51,781 nucleotides of DNA from Armatimonadota bacterium (GTDB lineage Bacteria; Armatimonadota; UBA10988): positions 1 to 51,781 of the forward strand of contig JACRKZ010000140.1 of assembly GCA_016235455.1 (NCBI GenBank), in the 5' to 3' direction. Both the position numbers and the translations under genes were made by a program. Of this stretch, positions 41,471 through 51,781 are shown one piece after another; within the stretch, counting starts at the first letter, position 1, and the number at the start of each line of letters is the position of its first letter. A model generated the notes under the pieces. It did no database searches, had not been told where the DNA came from, and saw only the letters and a list, made by a program, of their open reading frames with translations.

Positions 41471-42577
41471 CTAGAGCGCGATGCCGACCGCGCGGCAGCG
41501 CTCGGCGAAGGTGGCCAGCGGGCCGCGCCAGGCGGCCCAGAGGTCGTCGGGCGCCACGCCGTCGAGCAGCGCGTCGACCAGTGTGGCATCGTCGAAGCGG
41601 GCCGCCAGCGAGCCGCGGTTGATCTCGAACGCCTCGCCGCCGATGCGACGCATCAGGTCGATCAGGTGCAGGCCCAGCCGTGGCCCGTCGAACGCGTGCC
41701 GGTCGGTGATGTGGATCTGCATACCGCCGCAGATCTGTCCCTCGGCCTTGGAGAAGGTGGGGCAGAACGATGCGGGCCGCGCCAATACGCCGGGCAGGCT
41801 GCGGGCATTGAGTTCCTGGGCCAGCCGGTGCCCGTCCAGCCAGGGAGCGCCGAGCAGTTCGAACGGCCGGGTGGTGCCCCGGCCCTCGCTGGCGTTGGTG
41901 CCTTCCAGCAGCACGGTGGCGCCGAAGCAGAGCACGCTGTCGAGGGTTGGTAGGTTGGGCGACGGCAGCACCCACATGAGTCCGGTCTCGTCGTACCAGG
42001 CCGTGCGCGGCGCGGCGCACAGCGGCACGATGGTCAGGTCGACCGACCAGCCCAGCTCCGCCGCCGTCAGCCGCAGCAACTCGCCGTGGCTCAGGCCGAC
42101 GCGCATGGGCAGCGGGATCCGCGCGAAGTGGCCCGCGGCCACGTTGCCCGACTGCACGGTGCCGCCGAGCGGTGTCGGCCGGTCGAGCAGAATCATCGGG
42201 CGGCCGGCCTCGGCGCAGGTCTCCAGGCAGCCGCTGAGCGTCAGCGCGAAAGTGTAGGGCCGCGCGCTGGCATCCTGCAGGCAGCCGACGACGACGTCGA
42301 TATCGTCGAGCATGGCCACGGTGGGTCGCGCGGCGGCGCCATAGAGGCTGTGGACTGGCACGCCGCAGCGCGGGTCCACGCCGTCGGCCACGTGCACGCC
42401 AGCCTGCAGGTCCCCCCAAATGCCGTGTTCTGGTGCGAACAGCGCACGCAGCAGACCGTGCTCGGCCAACGTCTCGGCCACATGGCCCACGCCGTCCATC
42501 CAGCCCGTGGGGCCGGTCACCAGCCCGACGCGCCGTCCGCCGATGGCGCGCTGTAGCGCCGGCCAACCGCAATCCAT
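41471..42577 (-). CDS. DUF1343 / NamZ-type exo-beta-N-acetylmuramidase
   Basis: 368 residues from the ATG at 42577, with GGGAG 7 nt upstream; a GTG at 42598 is the alternative. NamZ enzymes release N-acetylmuramic acid from the ends of peptidoglycan fragments. Family hallmarks: VGLVTGPTGWM, LFAPEHGIWGDLQAGVHVAD, PVHSLYG, the PSPNLPTLDS loop, LLEGTNASEGRGTTRPFELL and GAPW. The usual VDVQDVGxRxYTY stretch is altered to GCLQDASARPYTF, which may affect the active site. No signal peptide is visible, unlike most NamZ proteins, so it may work in the cytoplasm on imported muropeptides. Confidence 0.85.
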   Translation of the reverse strand: MDCGWPALQRAIGGRRVGLVTGPTGWMDGVGHVAETLAEHGLLRALFAPEHGIWGDLQAGVHVADGVDPRCGVPVHSLYGAAARPTVAMLDDIDVVVGCLQDASARPYTFALTLSGCLETCAEAGRPMILLDRPTPLGGTVQSGNVAAGHFARIPLPMRVGLSHGELLRLTAAELGWSVDLTIVPLCAAPRTAWYDETGLMWVLPSPNLPTLDSVLCFGATVLLEGTNASEGRGTTRPFELLGAPWLDGHRLAQELNARSLPGVLARPASFCPTFSKAEGQICGGMQIHITDRHAFDGPRLGLHLIDLMRRIGGEAFEINRGSLAARFDDATLVDALLDGVAPDDLWAAWRGPLATFAERCRAVGIAL

Positions 42578-42605
42578 CCCGCCTCTCCCGGAGCCCACTT
42601 CGCCA

Positions 42606-45032
<2,427 letters not shown>

Positions 45033-45082
45033 CCTGTGGGTCCGTCGTCGCTGTAGGGTCAATCGGCCGCTGGCCTGGTTGC

Positions 45083-45937
45083 TTAACCCCGCGTCACGAT
45101 CGAGCCGCCCGCCGCCACGATCACCGGCTGGCCAGCCGGCCCGAGCCAGCAGCGCTGATCGGGGTATTTGGCCGCGCAGTACTCGGTGAACCGGGTCGGG
45201 TCCTCGCGATTGCCGTCGAACATGTCGAAGTGCGCCGGCACGGCCAGGCCCACGGGCAACATGCTGACCAGGTCGCAGGCCTCGGCGAAGGTCATGTTGC
45301 CGATGCAGTTGCGCCGGTAACGCTCGGCGTCGCGCCCGTTGATGGGTACGAACGCCACATCGATGGGCAGTTGCTCGGCCAATGCCGCCTGCAGCCCTTC
45401 CCACCAGACCGTGTCGCCACTGGTGTAGGCGGTGACGCCATTGCCGCGCATCACGTAGCCCAGGTACGGGTACAGACCGTCCGCGGTGCGGTCCAGGAAC
45501 TCGTGCGCGCTGGCCACCGCGGTGATGGTCACGTCGCGCACGGTAGCCGTTTCACCAGCGTTGAGCGCCACCAGTCGCGACTCGGGCACGCCCAGGTCGA
45601 CCATGCGCTGGCGCACGGCGCGCGGCGCGACAAAGACCGCCTGCGTCTGCTCGGCCAGTTGCGGGATGGCCCACGGGTCGATGTGGTCGGTATGGTCGTG
45701 CGTACAGACCATGACATCGAGGTCGGCGCACTCGGCGGGCGTGAGCAGTGGCGGCTTGTTGCGGTGCGGGCTGGGCTGGAGATACGGATCGCAGAACACC
45801 GTGGTCTGGCCCAGCTTGAGCAGGTAGGTGATCTGCCCGAACCACCAGAACGCCGCCTGACCCGCGGTCAGGTGGGTGTCGCGGATCGACCGCAGTAGTG
45901 CCTCGTGCTGGTTGGCAACGCTGGTATGATCGCACAT
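45083..45937 (-). CDS. Metallo-beta-lactamase-fold hydrolase (UlaG-like)
   Basis: 284 residues from the ATG at 45937 with GGGAG 8 nt upstream. Metal-binding HDHTDH at 80-85 (VMVCTHDHTDHIDPWAIPQL), AFWWFGQITYLLKLG at the N-terminus, and SAHEF, AYTSGDTVWW and VPAHFDMF downstream give the full metal ligand set. The WFGQ-xxxLL opening and the GDTxWxxG motif are those of L-ascorbate-6-phosphate lactonase (UlaG) relatives. Without other ula genes the substrate remains open. It is divergent from the alpha/beta hydrolase at 45979, with only 41 nt between them. Confidence 0.85.
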   Translation of the reverse strand: MCDHTSVANQHEALLRSIRDTHLTAGQAAFWWFGQITYLLKLGQTTVFCDPYLQPSPHRNKPPLLTPAECADLDVMVCTHDHTDHIDPWAIPQLAEQTQAVFVAPRAVRQRMVDLGVPESRLVALNAGETATVRDVTITAVASAHEFLDRTADGLYPYLGYVMRGNGVTAYTSGDTVWWEGLQAALAEQLPIDVAFVPINGRDAERYRRNCIGNMTFAEACDLVSMLPVGLAVPAHFDMFDGNREDPTRFTEYCAAKYPDQRCWLGPAGQPVIVAAGGSIVTRG

Positions 45938-45978
45938 CGCAAGGGCTCCCGTGCCGAGCATACATCAGGAGAGCGCGT

Positions 45979-46740
45979 TTGTCGGTCCTGCTAGACCTGG
46001 CCTATGCCGGCGATCATCCCAGGCAGCGCCTGGATCTGTACCTGCCCGATGGGCCACACACCGGCCCGCTGGTGGTGTTCTGCCATGGCGGGGCATGGCT
46101 CAGCGGCGATCGGTCCGACGTGGCGCACGTCGGCCGGTTCCTGGCCGGCAACGGCTGCGTCGTGGTCTGTCCCAGCTACCGGCTGGCACCAGAGCACAGG
46201 TTCCCCGCGCAGGCGCACGACGTGGTCAGCGCGCTGGTCTGGCTGGCGGCGGCGGCGGCGCCGCTGGGCCTTGACCGTGCGCCGCTGGTGCTGGCTGGGC
46301 ACAGCGCCGGCGCCCAGTTGGCCACGCTGCTGGCGCTCGATCCGCGATGGTTGCCGGCGAGCATCGAGCCAGCCGGGGTGGTCGGATTGTGCGGCGTGTA
46401 TGACCTGGTGGCCGCGGCGGGCAGCCGCTGGATGCGCAGCACCATGCTGCAGCCGGCGCTGGGCGACGACCCCGACCTGTGGCGCGAGGCCTCGCCCGTG
46501 ACCCACGCGCGGTCGCACCCGGCACGGTTCTGGCTGCACAACGCGCAGGTCGACTGGGGCTTGCACCGCCATACGGCGGCGCTGGCCGCGGCGCTGGCGG
46601 CCCACGGCACCGCGGTGCAAACCACGGTGGCCGAGGGCCGGCATCACCTTGACCTCGTGGCGCACCTGGGCGACGAGGGCGATGCCACCAGCGGGCTGTT
46701 GCTGGGCTTCCTGCGGTCGCTGGCAGGTGGCTCGCCGTGA
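45979..46740 (+). CDS. Alpha/beta hydrolase fold-3 esterase
   Basis: 253 residues from a TTG at 45979, supported by AGGAG 7 nt upstream and by the match of the first strand (LLDLAYAGDHPRQRLDLYLP). Oxyanion-hole motif HGGAW at 36-40; nucleophile elbow GHSAGA with Ser109; probable catalytic histidine in GRHHLDLV and an acidic residue upstream near HNAQVD. This resembles BD-FAE-type feruloyl/acetyl esterases and kynurenine formamidase. It is followed 32 nt later by the large FAD protein, so the two may be one operon. Confidence 0.82.
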   Translation: MSVLLDLAYAGDHPRQRLDLYLPDGPHTGPLVVFCHGGAWLSGDRSDVAHVGRFLAGNGCVVVCPSYRLAPEHRFPAQAHDVVSALVWLAAAAAPLGLDRAPLVLAGHSAGAQLATLLALDPRWLPASIEPAGVVGLCGVYDLVAAAGSRWMRSTMLQPALGDDPDLWREASPVTHARSHPARFWLHNAQVDWGLHRHTAALAAALAAHGTAVQTTVAEGRHHLDLVAHLGDEGDATSGLLLGFLRSLAGGSP

Positions 46741-46772
46741 GCGTTCAATGTGAGCGGTCGGGAGGCGTGGTG

Positions 46773-49604
46773 ATGGCAGACTGGTCACGGCAGGTGGCGT
46801 CGACTTCGGGGGCTGAGGTGGTGGTGTGCGGCTGCGGCACAGCGGCGTTCTCGGCGGCGCTGGCGGCGCGCGCCGAGGGCCGCCAGGTGCTGCTGTGCGG
46901 GCCCGGCCCGGCGCTGGTCGACGAGGTCACGGTGTCGCTGGCGGGCGACCTGCCGACCAGCCCGACCGACGAGCACCTGGCGCGCCTGGTCGCGCGGGTC
47001 GAGTCGGTCGGCGGGCTGCGTGACGGCTGGCTCGACGGGCCGTTGACCGAAATGGCTGCGGACCGGCTGCTGGCCGAGGCCGGCGTGCAGGTGCTGCTCT
47101 ATGTGCAGCCGGTGGCCATCGTCGGCGGCGAGGCCGGCGCGCAGGGCGTGCTGCTGGCCGGTAAGCACGGGCTCGAGCTCGTCTCCGCCGGCAGTGTGGT
47201 CGATGCCACGGCGGACGGCGCGCTGTTCGCGGCCTCCGGTGTCGACTTCCTGGCGCCCGAGTCGGTCACGGTCGGCCGCTCGGCCTATCTTCAGTTCTGC
47301 GGTGAGGACCTGCGGGGCCTGCCCGATGAAGTGAACGGCATGGCGCTCGCCGCGCGACACACCCAGCCGGGCGAGGTTCGCCTGACGGTCACCACCGATG
47401 CGCCCTACGACGGCCTGCCGGTGCCCGACGAGGCGGCGGTCACCACGCGCGCGGCGGTGGAGGCCGTGGCCCGCGTGGCTCGCACGGCGTGCCCGGCGCT
47501 GGCCACGGCGGCGGTCTCCCACACTGGCCATCGGCCGCTGGCGCTCAACGTGCGCCGTACCTTGACCGACGGCCCGGCTCATCCACGTTGGGCCAATGTC
47601 TTCGGTGCGGGTGCCTGGGTGCACGGCGACCGGCCGGGAGATCTGGACCGGTTGGCCGTCGGCGGCACTCAGGCCGGCGCGCTGGCCGCGGCTCAGGCGA
47701 GGCAGCCGATGGGCTGCACCACCACCGCCGAGGTGTCGGCCGAGCGCGGCACGGTGGATGTGGTCGTGGCCGGTGGCGGCACTGGCGGTGCCGTGGCGGC
47801 CCTGGCCGCGGCACGGCTGGGCGCATCGGTGCTGGTCTATGAGGCCGGGCAGTTCTGCGGCGGCATCGGCACCGGCGGCGGCATCCACGTCTACTACCAC
47901 GGGGTGCGGGGCGGCTTGCAGGACGGCATCGACGAAGCCACGGAGCGCATTGGCGAGGCGCTCGGCGGCCGTGAGCGGTTCGTCGGCTTCAGCCCCGAGG
48001 CCAAGAAGATCGCCTTCGAGTGCGCGCTGGCCGGCGATGGCGTCGATGTGCGCTATGAGTGGACCGTGGCCGATGTCGTGGTGCGCGACGGCCGCGTGGC
48101 GGGCGTCGTGGCGGCTCGGCCGGGCCTGCTGGAGTACCAGCCCTGCGCTTGCGTGGTGGACGGCACCGGCGACGGCGATGTGGCCGCGCTGGCCGGCGCA
48201 CCGATGACCCACGGCCGTGACAGCGACGGCGTGGCTCACGCCTACAGCCAGAGCTGCGGCACGCTGCAAGGCGAGCGGATCAGCTTCACCAACTTCGATG
48301 CCGGCTACGTGGACGCCACCGACCCCGACGACCTGACCCGCGCGCGGCGCTTCGGCATCCAGGTCTACTGGCGCGACGAGCCGTGCCCGCCGGGCGAGCG
48401 GCTGCTCTACCTGGCGCCACTGCTGGGCCTGCGCCAGAGCCGCCACGCCGTGACGGACTACGTGGTGACCCTGGCCGACCAGTCGCGCGGCGCGAGCTTT
48501 GCCGATGATGTTGCCTATGGCCGCTGCCACTACGACAATCACGCCTTCGACTACGAGAACGAGAGCGATGAGGCGCGGTTCTGGTGCTGGACGCTGGGCC
48601 GCTGGCGCGACCACATGCGGCATGGCGTGCCCTACCGCAGTCTGCTGCCGCAAGGCATCGACGGCCTGGTGATGGGTTCGCGCGCGCTGGGCGTAAGCCA
48701 CGACGCGCACATGCTGTTCCGCATGCAGCGCGACATGCAGCGTATCGGCGAGGCCGCGGGTGCCGCGGCCGCCCTGGCCGCGCGCGGCGCCACCACGCCG
48801 CGGGCGCTGGGTGCCGAGCCCGTGCGGGCGGCGCTGGCGGCGACCGGCGCGCTGCTGTCCGACTGGGATTCGGCGGTGGTGGCGCCGGCCATCGACGAGC
48901 TGGTGCCCGCGCTGGCAGGCGACGGCGCGCGCACGGCGTCCTGGCAGCTGTACCTGGCCGGGGCCGCCGCCGTCGAGCCGTTGGTCGGCGTGCTCGCCGC
49001 CGAGTCGGCGCAAGCCCGCTGGTACGCCGCGGCGACGCTGGCCATGCTGGGCCGCGGCGAGGGCGTTGGTGAACTGCGGCGGGCGCTGGCCCAGCGCGAT
49101 GAGACACGGCCCATGAGCACGAGCGACACGCACCATGCCGAGCGCTCGGCGCCACGCTGGAAGTCGGCTATCGGCCTGCTGGGCCAGGTCGGCGACAGGG
49201 AGGCGGTACCGCTGCTGGCCGGCGTGCTGGCCGATCCGGCAGGCGATGCCGACGCCTTGGTCGGCGCCGTGCGGGCGCTGGGCCGCATCGGTTCGGCCGA
49301 GGCGCTGGCCGCGCTGGAGGCCTACGGCGAGCGTCTCGAGACCGGTGAGGACGTGCCCGAAGCCTACCTGCAGCTGTCGATGGGCGGCGGGCGGCGCTTA
49401 CCGCGCGACATCGCCTGGTTCGTGCGGTCGGCGCTGGTCGAGGCACTCAGTGCCCTGGGCGCTGATCACCGCCACCTGCTCGACGGCTATCTGGACGACG
49501 AGCGGGCCTGGGTGCGCGGCCGTGCCGTTCAGCTCAACGACATCGATCCGGCCGCGCGGCTGCGCGGCAGCGGCGAGGCAGCCCGGCTGCGCCTCCGGCA
49601 CTAG
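46773..49604 (+). CDS. FAD-dependent oxidoreductase with duplicated, degenerate N-terminal half and C-terminal HEAT repeats
   Basis: 943 residues from the ATG at 46773 with GGGAGG 7 nt upstream. Residues about 328-690 are an FAD-binding domain (VDVVVAGGGTGGAVAALAAA, FCGGIGTGGGIHVYYHG, VVDGTGDGDVAALAG, GLVMGSRALGVSHDAH). Residues 1-320 repeat it in worn form: VVVCGCGTAAFSAALAA, then VVDATADGALFAASG in place of DGTGDGDVAALAG, and FGAGAWVHGDR before a GGTQAGALAAA close. HEAT-type repeats fill about 720-930 (AVPLLAGVLADPAGDADALV, RALGRIGSAEALAALEAYGE). Family members of this type (FAD_oxidored) act on unknown substrates. The stop codon shares the palindrome CTAG with the convergent pilin-like gene. 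Confidence 0.82.
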   Translation: MADWSRQVASTSGAEVVVCGCGTAAFSAALAARAEGRQVLLCGPGPALVDEVTVSLAGDLPTSPTDEHLARLVARVESVGGLRDGWLDGPLTEMAADRLLAEAGVQVLLYVQPVAIVGGEAGAQGVLLAGKHGLELVSAGSVVDATADGALFAASGVDFLAPESVTVGRSAYLQFCGEDLRGLPDEVNGMALAARHTQPGEVRLTVTTDAPYDGLPVPDEAAVTTRAAVEAVARVARTACPALATAAVSHTGHRPLALNVRRTLTDGPAHPRWANVFGAGAWVHGDRPGDLDRLAVGGTQAGALAAAQARQPMGCTTTAEVSAERGTVDVVVAGGGTGGAVAALAAARLGASVLVYEAGQFCGGIGTGGGIHVYYHGVRGGLQDGIDEATERIGEALGGRERFVGFSPEAKKIAFECALAGDGVDVRYEWTVADVVVRDGRVAGVVAARPGLLEYQPCACVVDGTGDGDVAALAGAPMTHGRDSDGVAHAYSQSCGTLQGERISFTNFDAGYVDATDPDDLTRARRFGIQVYWRDEPCPPGERLLYLAPLLGLRQSRHAVTDYVVTLADQSRGASFADDVAYGRCHYDNHAFDYENESDEARFWCWTLGRWRDHMRHGVPYRSLLPQGIDGLVMGSRALGVSHDAHMLFRMQRDMQRIGEAAGAAAALAARGATTPRALGAEPVRAALAATGALLSDWDSAVVAPAIDELVPALAGDGARTASWQLYLAGAAAVEPLVGVLAAESAQARWYAAATLAMLGRGEGVGELRRALAQRDETRPMSTSDTHHAERSAPRWKSAIGLLGQVGDREAVPLLAGVLADPAGDADALVGAVRALGRIGSAEALAALEAYGERLETGEDVPEAYLQLSMGGGRRLPRDIAWFVRSALVEALSALGADHRHLLDGYLDDERAWVRGRAVQLNDIDPAARLRGSGEAARLRLRH

Positions 49605-50401
49605 GGGTAGGTGTCGGGCCCCGAGCGGCGCGGGAAGTACCAGGCCAGATGCTTGCCGGGCGTGCTCGTCTGGTTGTTGTAGGGCGTGATGTCGTCGTAG
49701 TTGAGCCACTTCACGTGGCCGTCGCAGAAGGCTCCGAGCGAGCCGTTGGCGTGGCGTGAGGTGGCATCGGTCTGGCCGCAGGGCTGGTCCGACCAGTTGT
49801 TGGTCAGCTCGATGTAGAACAGGCTGTCGTTGTACTCGCCGTGCTGGAAGCCCAACACCGCGTCGTTCTCCTCGATGAACATGAAGGTCTGCGCGGGATA
49901 CTGCACGCGCGACTCCTTGATGCCCAGCCACTGCGCCGCGGCCGGCACGCTGGCGTTGTCCGGCGCGCCGCCGCTCGACAGTCGGCCGTTCATGGTGTAG
50001 CTGGTGCGCGTGTAACTGCCACCGTTGAAGGTCACGGTCTCCGCGGCGATCTCGGCGTTGGGGCAGACGTACATCTGCGCGTTCTTCACGTACGGATAGA
50101 TAGAGCCCAGTTCGACCGCCTGCGCGCCGGCCGTATCCGACTGGGTCACGCGCACCCAGTCGCAGCCGCGAGCGTTGGCCGCGCCGAACCCGTCGCCCGG
50201 GCTCGGGTAGCGACTGTCGTAGTCCATGGTGTACATGCGCGTGGCCAGGCCGAGTTGCTTGAGGTTGCTCGCGCAGGTAGCCTGCGTGGCCTTCTCGCGG
50301 GCCTTGGCGAACACGGGGAAGAGGATCGCGGCCAAGATGGCGATGATGGCGATCACCACCAGCAGTTCGATGAGCGTGAACGCGGTGCGGCGGCGTGTCA
50401 T
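49601..50401 (-). CDS. Prepilin-type N-terminal cleavage/methylation protein (DUF1559-like)
   Basis: 266 residues. N-terminal class III signal: basic MTRRRTA then FTLIELLVVIAIIAILAAIL, with Glu at +5. The residue before the cleavage site is Ala, not the usual Gly. FPVFAKAREKATQATCASNL leads into a globular domain and late GAFCDGHVKWLNYDD, the H-x9-DG-type ending common in Planctomycetota and Armatimonadota. These proteins form secretion- or pilus-like fibres or sit at the envelope; the exact role is unknown. CAGGAG lies 7 nt before the ATG. Paralogous to the gene at 50562. Confidence 0.9.
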   Translation of the reverse strand: MTRRRTAFTLIELLVVIAIIAILAAILFPVFAKAREKATQATCASNLKQLGLATRMYTMDYDSRYPSPGDGFGAANARGCDWVRVTQSDTAGAQAVELGSIYPYVKNAQMYVCPNAEIAAETVTFNGGSYTRTSYTMNGRLSSGGAPDNASVPAAAQWLGIKESRVQYPAQTFMFIEENDAVLGFQHGEYNDSLFYIELTNNWSDQPCGQTDATSRHANGSLGAFCDGHVKWLNYDDITPYNNQTSTPGKHLAWYFPRRSGPDTYP

Positions 50402-50432
50402 GGCGGACTCCTGGTTCTGGACGACCTAACCT

Positions 50433-50466
50433 AGTATGGTTCCCAGGCCGGCCGCTTGCCAAGCGG
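50433..50466 (-). promoter_or_regulatory. Candidate promoter and overlapping palindrome for the first pilin-like gene
   Basis: On the minus strand, TTGGCA (50462-50457), an 18-nt spacer and CATACT (50438-50433). The palindrome CCGCTTG-C-CAAGCGG (50452-50466) covers the -35 box and could be a regulator site. Confidence 0.45.
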
Positions 50467-50502
50467 GTCGGCGCGACCCATGTCGCAACACGAGGGCAAC
50501 AA

Positions 50503-50534
50503 GAAAGCCGCCCTGGCTGGCCGGGGCGGCTTTC
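50503..50534 (-). terminator. Rho-independent-type terminator between the two pilin-like genes
   Basis: Perfect 11-bp stem GAAAGCCGCCC / GGGCGGCTTTC (50503-50513 and 50524-50534) with a 10-nt loop, followed on the minus strand by TTGTTG. It lies 28 nt beyond the stop of the gene at 50562, so that gene and the one at 49601 are separate transcripts. Confidence 0.75.
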
Positions 50535-50561
50535 TCGAGGTGCTTGTCACTCACGCGCGGT

Positions 50562-51374
<813 letters not shown>

Positions 51375-51482
51375 TGTCGTTCCTCATCCGCCGCGCCCAC
51401 GGGCCTTCGCCACATGGCCGGTCTCGGATCTGCTGGGTTGGCTGGCGCACAACCATTCGGGCGTGACCAAGCTGGCCTTGTG

Positions 51483-51508
51483 GACGCTGAGGGTTCCCCC
51501 CAGGTTCC
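51483..51508 (-). promoter_or_regulatory. Weak ECF-sigma-like promoter candidate for the paralogue
   Basis: On the minus strand, GGAACC (51508-51503), a 16-nt spacer and CGTC (51486-51483), about 110 nt before the GTG at 51374. This fits the general extracytoplasmic-function pattern GGAAC-N16/17-CGTC. A second GGAACC copy falls inside the spacer. The 296-nt gap 51375-51670 otherwise shows only a small hairpin (ACCCT/AGGGT, 51636-51651). Confidence 0.25.
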
Positions 51509-51670
51509 CGCCAGCCCCAAAAAGTTCGCGACGTTGTCTGTGGGTCGGGCCAGGCGGCCCGCCGACCGGCCGCGCGCATGTCTCGGGACCCAACCATCGC
51601 GCGATCAACACTGTACAGCAAGTGGTTGCAGGCCTACCCTAAGAGAAGGGTTGGAGGTCGCCCGCAGCGC

Positions 51671-51781
51671 ATGGCAAACCGCATCGAACGTCGCTTGGAC
51701 AATGGCTTTATGGTCCTTATCGAGCCATTGCACCGGCCTGCCGTGGCCACGAGCCTGCTGCTGCCCACCGGCGCCGCGGCC
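51671..51781 (+). CDS. Peptidase M16 (insulinase/processing-peptidase) family protein, 3' end beyond the window
   Basis: Only the first 37 residues are present. They read MANRIERRLDNGFMVLIEPL followed by HRPAVATSLLLPTGAAA, which matches the conserved opening of M16 zinc proteases (a LDNGL-xVLIEP strand, then a strand ending LPTGAA). The zinc motif HxxEH lies beyond the window. GGAGG at 51653-51657 is 13 nt before the ATG, somewhat far, and a small hairpin precedes it. It is divergent from the pilin-like gene. Could be a processing or quality-control protease of the envelope; assignment rests on a short stretch. Confidence 0.6.
   Translation, partial: MANRIERRLDNGFMVLIEPLHRPAVATSLLLPTGAAA

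Noticed and set aside
46785..49136. 783-codon minus-strand open frame opposite the FAD oxidoreductase
   Set aside because: Antisense shadow of a recognised gene; no family motif and atypical composition.

Overview
The window is strongly GC-rich bacterial chromosome, densely packed with genes on both strands. The two type IV pilin-like secreted proteins at the right end (N-terminal FTLIELLVVIAIIA helix, FPVFAKAREKA, NLKQL, late DGHVKW motif), the SLH-domain envelope protein, sepF, the uroporphyrinogen-decarboxylase-like proteins and the HEAT-containing oxidoreductases together point to Armatimonadota or a close relative such as Planctomycetota. That placement is an inference from gene content. 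No rRNA, tRNA, transposase, integrase or CRISPR array was seen.

Layout. 1-4.3 kb: a repeat protein that may be cut by the window edge, an HTH/receiver-like protein, the flagellar cap gene fliD behind a sigma-28-like promoter, and sucD without sucC. 4.3-7.1 kb: a UPF0182 membrane protein. 7.2-11.1 kb (minus): a translationally coupled DUF58 - DUF4129 - sugar-nucleotide reductase operon. 11.3-13.9 kb: two secreted proteins (DUF1080 and a tandem-domain protein). 14.0-16.2 kb: the yggS-sepF-proC division cluster with a good promoter. 16.3-20.8 kb (minus): a five-gene run (TPR protein, degenerate sulfatase-modifying-factor fold, cysteine-peptidase-fold protein, lipoprotein, MarC) behind a perfect TATAAT -10 box. 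This run is the best candidate here for an undescribed system. 21.0-24.4 kb: a Gfo/Idh/MocA oxidoreductase and two tandem Eis-like acetyltransferases.

24.6-32.2 kb (minus): a 1323-residue exported protein joining a lectin-like domain, a beta-propeller, a CxxCH haem site and HEAT repeats (HzsA-related); a URO-D-family protein; and a secreted LmbE/PIG-L deacetylase. 32.3-37.6 kb (minus): lgt, apparently leaderless; kdgK-eda, the lower end of 2-keto-3-deoxygluconate catabolism, with a palindrome over its -35 box; a second URO-D-family gene overlapping a GHMP sugar kinase. 37.9-41.4 kb (minus): an SLH/DUF11 surface protein, a TPR tail-anchored protein and hemL. 41.5-45.9 kb (minus): a NamZ-type muramidase, a hybrid PAS-GAF histidine kinase and a UlaG-like metallo-hydrolase. 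46.0-49.6 kb: an alpha/beta hydrolase and a large FAD oxidoreductase with an internal degenerate duplication and HEAT repeats. 49.6-51.4 kb (minus): two pilin-like paralogues. The window ends inside an M16 peptidase gene.

Together the genes suggest a flagellated, envelope-rich heterotroph that uses complex carbohydrates (uronate or gluconate breakdown, secreted sugar-acting proteins, deacetylase, muramidase). Several dispersed palindromic elements sit in intergenic spaces, mostly between convergent genes. Start codons were chosen by Shine-Dalgarno spacing where possible. Functional names rest on recognised motifs, not on database searches.
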